Assembly (NCBI GenBank): GCA_000310025.1
Contig: FN649751.1
Span: forward strand, 3,146,077 to 3,210,076
Length of the DNA stretch: 64,000 nt
From: Ectocarpus siliculosus
Taxonomy: Eukaryota; Sar; Phaeophyceae; Ectocarpales; Ectocarpaceae
Direction: 5' to 3'
The notes under the pieces are model-generated. The model did not search any database. It was not told where the DNA came from and saw nothing but the letters and a program-made list of their open reading frames with translations. This document shows, in pieces, positions 58,969 through 64,000 of this stretch (positions are counted from its first letter, which is position 1; the number at the start of each line of letters is the position of its first letter). Both the position numbers and the translations under genes were made by a program.

Positions 58969-61900
58969 ATGCTCGTGTGGGCGGTGCTTTGTTGTGCAAC
59001 GCCGGTGGCGGTTGCTTTCGTGAGCCCGAAGGCTCGAGTTGCACGGCTGTCGGCGCTTGGGAAGAGCAATCCAGTGGGCAAGCCGGGAGTGACGAGTCAT
59101 CGTTGGGCGGCAACAACGGCCAAGCACGGCAGCAGCAGCGGCAGGGCTACTGGAACTGGGCGAAGGTATGTGGGTGGGTGCGTGTGTTGCAGCCAATGGT
59201 AGGACGTCGGGCGTGCTGCTGGGTCTACTACCGCCCCATCACTCGCCTCAGGGAGAGTGTGGCAGGAGCAGTAGCGGCAACCTGAGCAGTGGCCAAGTGA
59301 TGTATCTCATGCCTCGTGTTTTGCGCTCGAATGTTTTGAGGAGAGTGTACAACAATGGTCTACTTCTCTTCTTGTGTATGTCTCTCCTTCTCCTGCTTGT
59401 GCCTTTCATGTACCCGCGACGGAACGATGCATTGTTTCCCTCCTCACTGGGAGATGGTGACCCTAGGTGTAGAACGCTGCATGCATCGGAAAGAAGAGGA
59501 AGGGTGGGGATGTGTGCGTGTTGCAGGATTCAATGCACGCATGTATACAATACGTGAATGTGGAGGGCGCAAGTCTTGCTGGCAGGCAGCAGCAGTGTTT
59601 GCTCTCCCTTGTCCTTTCGCGTATGGCGGCGGTATCCGCAAACCTGCCTATGGGGCTAGAGCACTGGAAGGGTTACGAGGTGGCGCATGCTTGATGGCCA
59701 CAAGGGTGATGATTGCCTACTGCAGGTTCGCGGATTGATCGACGTACTTACAGAAGTTTGTAGGGGTATCCATACCACAGACACAAAGGCGAGACCGTGA
59801 ACAAGTTTTAAGTTTGTCTGGTTACGGCGCATCTCGTTGTTCAGACGTTCAGACCCCTCTGCTACGATACGTTTGTCGTTCGCTGTACGCGTCTCACGCT
59901 GCACCTCGCCATCATCCGCATGGGCAGCTATCGATCGCCGTGTTGTGGTGACCCCTTGAAATATTTTATCTGGGAAACTACAACTGCTCTTTGGCGTTCG
60001 TTGTGCCTAGAAGGCTTTTTTGAGGGAGGAACGAATTGTACAACTCCTAAGGCGTACAGCCCCGCGGGTTGGCCTTGTCTCTTCCAGGCAGCAGTAAGAT
60101 GCGTATGTCGCTACCGAAGTCCTTGGCGATAGAGGAACATACAGCAGCAGTCGTAGCGGCAGGACCTGGGTCGTGGGTGACCCGCTCTGCTCTCCTCACC
60201 AGAAAGACACCAACAGGGTACAGGGCACTCATGCACACATGGGTGTGTTGTACGAATCTTAGCTTCGAAACGCGCACGAGCCCCGTGCAACCACCTCGGG
60301 CTTGAAATTCTCGGCTCTGAACCACGGTCTTGGCGCTCTTGAGGGTGTGTAGACGGCTTCCTCCTCTGGAAGTGTATCAACTTGTAGTGGAACCGCCTCC
60401 GCGAGATTAACCCCTTAGTCTGCACCTTTTTTTTTTTTCGGCCAAAAAATGAAAAGAAGCGGGAGGCAGTGCGGAGAGAGAGAGAGAAGTGCAGCAATAG
60501 AGACTGCAGTACTTGTGTACATGGAACAGCTATCTCCACCTATAGGCCATGAGGACAGCCCGCGACAGGGTGGTGGCGACCGACGGGGTCATAGAAAGGT
60601 TGATGGTTAGTCGCTGTGCGGCGGGTAGGGCAGATTAGCCTCGTAGGCTTTCAAATGATCAGTCGTCAAGCCGCCAACACTACTCTATTTTCATCATGAT
60701 AAAATGATTTCTGAGAGGGCTTATAGACCTACAGCCGGTATCTGCACTTCTGTACTTATCTGCCCCCCCCCCTATTGTGAGCCCTGCCGGGTCACTAGAA
60801 CTCTTGTGTTTTCCCCACAAGCACACAAGCACAACAGCACACGCCTACCTTCTCATGAAAGGCTCCCTAGGTTCAGGCGGGGATATGTGTGGAGCTATGA
60901 TGGTAGTGTACATACGTGTTGCTGCAGTTGGACTCGTCTATACTGCTGCTGTGTAGTGGAGCTACTGACACGATGCCTGCTGGATCTTGGGAGTGTACGA
61001 TTATCAACTTTGGAGATGCAGCCACCAGGATATCCTGGCTTGGCTGGGCTTGATTTTTTGCTACACTCCGCTGTTTGCATTTCAGTGGCTTCATAGATTT
61101 GGGTGAGGGCATGTATGTGAGGCTACGATATGATGTGTGTCTCTGTGAAAGGATATTTAGTTTGAGAGATGCAATGTGGCATTCGAATTTAGCGCAATGT
61201 GCATTTCCGCATTTTGGTATGCATACCCTACCAGGGACCTTGATTTTCCCGCTGGCACTGACGTCTTTTCATTGGTCACCGGTGACCTCGGTCGATGCTT
61301 ATAATAATAAAGACACACCTATCTATGCATACCTATGGACTTGCCAACACCTACCGTGAAGGGATACCGGGCGGCAACTCCATGGCATGCCCACACACAA
61401 GCATATGCGAATGATCTATCAATGATCTATGCGTATCAGAACGCCTGGAGACCCAAAAGGGTTAATAAGTTCATGAGGAAATAGAACCGGGAGGGGGTAC
61501 GCAGAACCTATCCCTATCCCTATCCCTATCCCTTCTAACCAAACTTCCCCGATTATATTCTTTATCCAACATGTTTAATTCGTCGAAACCCCCCTGCGGA
61601 GGCTACTGCTTGCAATGCCGCGCCCTTAAGCATGGTTCCGCAGAGGCATTTCAACCCTTTAAATTAAGGCTGTGCGCGCGGGACGGACCATTGCTTTTCC
61701 AGAACCTGAATCTCTCCCGCAGCGTGACGCGCATATTCGTTGTGCCACCGCCACAGACCGGTGTCTCTTGCCCTTGCGGCCGTTGAAAAGCGCTGCCGCC
61801 TTACAATCAAGCTTGCGTTGACCTCTCCCCCCGCCTTTTTCCTGCAGGTTGCACATGCGCATGGGCTCTGCCGCACCGGTGGACGCGCAGGCAGTCGGAG

Positions 61901-63421
61901 AGGGCCGCGGGAGGAGACGCAAGGCGTTTCGGGCGAGAGTGGGAGCGCTCTTCCGCGGGACTGCTGCAGGGGACACAAGGCTCGAGGTGAAAAAACAGTG
62001 TGTTTCTGTTGTTTTATTGGAGGGATAGCAGTAGCGGTGGTCTACGGCTCATGATGATCGATCTCTCTGCTATTGGTTGTCGTCAGTCGGCCGTTGTCTG
62101 GGTCACGTCCCTATCGCACGTATTTTTCAAGTATCAAAATGACCATATTCATCCTTTTGACACCCAAGGCGCGCTAGGATGTGTCGCAGCAGACGGGGGG
62201 CGGGGTGCAGTGGTGTGCGGGCTGGCTCGACGCCTCCTTGACGTTGCGTTGTGCTCCAGATACGTGTTCGAGTCACACCCCCTTCACGCGCTCGTCAGCC
62301 CCGCCTTGACCCCCCACCGCACCATTTGACCGGCGTTCGCAAAACAGAGGGCGACCTACCTGGCGTCGTACTGGCTGAGGGCAGCGAGGCGTGTCGCCAG
62401 CAAGCGCGCGCTTACCGTAGCGCTAGCGTTCACGCTCGCCTTCCCATCTCTGATCGCGCCGCGATTTTCGCCCGGGGGTACGGAGGGAGGCTTGGCCGCG
62501 GGCGGCGCCGGCAGTGCGCACCCGGCCGTCGAGCTCGTCCTCCCCTTCTCCGAAAACGCCGCTGCTGCCGAACAAGCAACGCCAGCACCGGCGACGGGGG
62601 GGGCAAGGGGGGTGCGGGAGCAGCACCAACAACACCAGGGGGTGGTAAGCGGCGGGGCGGGGCGGACGGGGGCGTCAAGAGCGGCGTTTGTCGGACCGTG
62701 GGGGAAGGAGGAGGGAGATAGAGGAGGAGACGCGCAAGGCGCTCGATCGTCGTCGAAGGGGGGGCTGTCGGCGGCGGCGGTCAGGGCTCCCTCCAAGAGG
62801 GTGGGGGGAACGAAGAGGGGTAAGGCTGTGGAGAAAGACGGCACGAAGGAGGCGCTGCGCTCGATGGCGACCAAGGCCGGGGTAAACGGCCGCGAGATCG
62901 CAGAAGATTTTTGGGGGCACATCCAGGTGCGTGGGATACCACCCTCCTCTCGCTGCTGCTGCTGTTTGCTGCAGTTGTCGGTCGTGGCAGTGTGTTTGTC
63001 GCTGGCTGGTGTCGTATTTCTTTCTCCTTGATTTTTTGCTTCTTTTGGTTGTCGCATCGCCACGTCCATGTGTCTCACTGTTTTATCTGTTCTTCACGAC
63101 TGGTATCCTGCTTGACCCCACTCTACTCCGGCCCAACCCAAACGCAAAGACCGCACCCACACGGCGATGCCTACACTCTAGCTAGTGATGTGCACCAAAC
63201 TTGTCATGGGCGAAAAAACTGGCTCAATCAAGATACATGCACCCCTTCTTGGCGCACCGCAGGGCGCGAAAAGGGACGTGTTGGTGATCCTCATGGCCAA
63301 CGCGCTCATCATCCCGGTCTGCAAGCGCGTCGGCCTGTCGCCGGTCCTCGGTTTCTTGGCCGCCGGCGTGGCGCTGGGGCCGAACTGCCTCAGCATCGTG
63401 TCCGACGTGAAGGCTATCGAG
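58969..63421 (+). CDS. KEA: Plastid K+/H+ antiporter, KEA/CPA2 family (3' end outside window)
   Basis: Exons 58969-59165, 61848-61986, 62348-62926 and 63263-63421 join in phase (358 codons). The start MLVWAVLCCATPVAVAF then VSPKARVARLSALGKSNP is a signal peptide with an A-F junction followed by a basic, Ser-rich transit region. An earlier in-frame ATG at 58882 would bury the signal. Exon 3 gives ATYLASYWLRAARRVASKRA, a first hydrophobic stretch (LTVALAFTLAFPSLIA) and a long Gly/Ala/Arg-rich stroma-type domain ending GREIAEDFWGHIQ. Exon 4 begins the antiporter: DVLVILMANALIIPVCKRVG, LSPVLGFLAAGVALGPNCLS, DVKAIE, the CPA2 first helices. In plants KEA1-3 exchange K+ for H+ across plastid envelope or thylakoid. 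The rest of the transporter is beyond the edge. Confidence 0.85.
61255..61302 (-). repeat. 65-bp dispersed element, copy 6
   Basis: Minus strand reads AAGCATCGACCG, then GGTGACCAATGAAAAGACG, TCAGTGC. It lies in KEA intron 1, opposite to the gene. Confidence 0.6.
61507..61538. repeat. Interstitial (CCCTAT)n tract
   Basis: Four to five hexamers CCCTAT in KEA intron 1. This is one base away from the telomere-type CCCTAA repeat. Confidence 0.7.
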
Positions 63422-63452
63422 GTGCGTGCTTGTATGCGTGTGCGTTTTTATT

Positions 63453-63518
63453 GTTAGCATCGACCGCGCGAACCGGCTGACCAATGAAAAGACGTCAGTC
63501 TCAGTGCGGTTGAAAACA
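63453..63518 (+). repeat. 65-bp dispersed element, copy 7 (best conserved)
   Basis: TTAGCATCGACCGCGCGAAC, then CGGCTGACCAATGAAAAGAC, then GTCAGTCTCAGTGCGGTTGA. Begins about 30 bp after the donor of the last KEA exon in the window. Confidence 0.7.
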
Positions 63519-63636
63519 CGAGACGCTTCTAGATGCCCTCAGCTGGGACCCCGTGAGGGGGCGGCATGGGGGGAGACTAATCTATTCTCCGGATCAAAGA
63601 CAGAAACGGTAGCAACAGAAGAAAACTGCACACGTC

Positions 63637-63663
63637 TTGTGTGTGTGTGTGTGTGTGTGTGTT
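63637..63663. repeat. (GT)n microsatellite
   Basis: Uninterrupted GT dinucleotides in the last KEA intron of the window. The rest, 63664-64000, shows no exon that I can support. Confidence 0.8.
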
Positions 63664-64000
63664 TCTCTCTCTTGGTAGGTGCGACCGCACCCGTGGACGC
63701 GGAAATTTATCGTACCGCAATGGCGGTGTCGTGCTGGGCTCCTTGTGCCTTGCCCGCAGACACCACGCTACACCGCCTTGCCGTGTGTGTGGAATTTATA
63801 GGTAACGCTTTCTGGAGAGGCGGTGTGTTTGCTCTTTCCGGTTCGTGTTGTCGCAACGGATCTCAATTTGCATGACGCTCGAGCCTTGCGTTCTTTGGAG
63901 GTAACCCCGACATCAACTGCTGTATGTATATGTGTAGGGTGGCGTTCTTAGCCGAGCACCTGCGCTTATGGTTTCGCCCTTCAATTTTTTATGTGTTTTT

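Overview
The window is nuclear DNA from a eukaryote with intron-rich, GC-rich genes. The best match is a brown alga close to Ectocarpus, or at least a stramenopile with a red-lineage secondary plastid. Three things point there. Several proteins carry, or appear to carry, two-part plastid presequences (signal peptide followed by an A-F type cleavage site). Coding exons are short and separated by introns of 0.3-4.4 kb that are full of small repeats. The ten recognisable genes also alternate strictly between strands. This is inferred from sequence reading only; no search was run.

Layout: (1) 46-7834 minus, WDR3/UTP12, a U3 snoRNP WD40 protein, cut by the window edge; (2) 9792-12608 plus, a Rab5/Rab22-like GTPase; (3) 14556-15855 minus, uroporphyrinogen-III synthase; (4) 17137-20414 plus, a plastid type I signal peptidase; (5) 22427-25951 minus, a single-pass membrane protein with an SBBP-type beta-propeller ectodomain; (6) 30171-36518 plus, a CMGC (DYRK/HIPK-like) kinase; (7) 36964-43180 minus, an unrecognised coiled-coil protein of about 245 residues; (8) 45662-51908 plus, a COG2521-type SAM methyltransferase, a family I know mainly from archaea; (9) 54588-58477 minus, a plastid-targeted membrane protein of cyanobacterial type; (10) 58969-63421 plus, a plastid KEA-type K+/H+ antiporter, cut by the right edge. 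Exon joins were worked out by eye from splice sites, phase continuity and family similarity.

The genes work in unrelated processes (ribosome assembly, vesicle traffic, tetrapyrrole synthesis, thylakoid protein maturation, ion exchange, signalling). Four are plastid proteins, and these lie as two head-to-head pairs: hemD with the signal peptidase, and the membrane protein with KEA.

Non-coding structure is rich. There are four copies of a 105-125 bp element in one WDR3 intron whose end stem shows paired (compensatory) base changes; a 1.2-kb hAT-like transposon with flanking direct repeats and dense TGCCTGA motifs; an inverted-repeat MITE next to it; a 65-bp dispersed element (seven copies); and a dispersed repeat of about 470 bp whose two tandem copies have duplicated the last exon of the methyltransferase gene. 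Three 100-N gaps are assembly gaps, and at least one appears to split an overlap. No rRNA, CRISPR array or complete transposase gene was seen.
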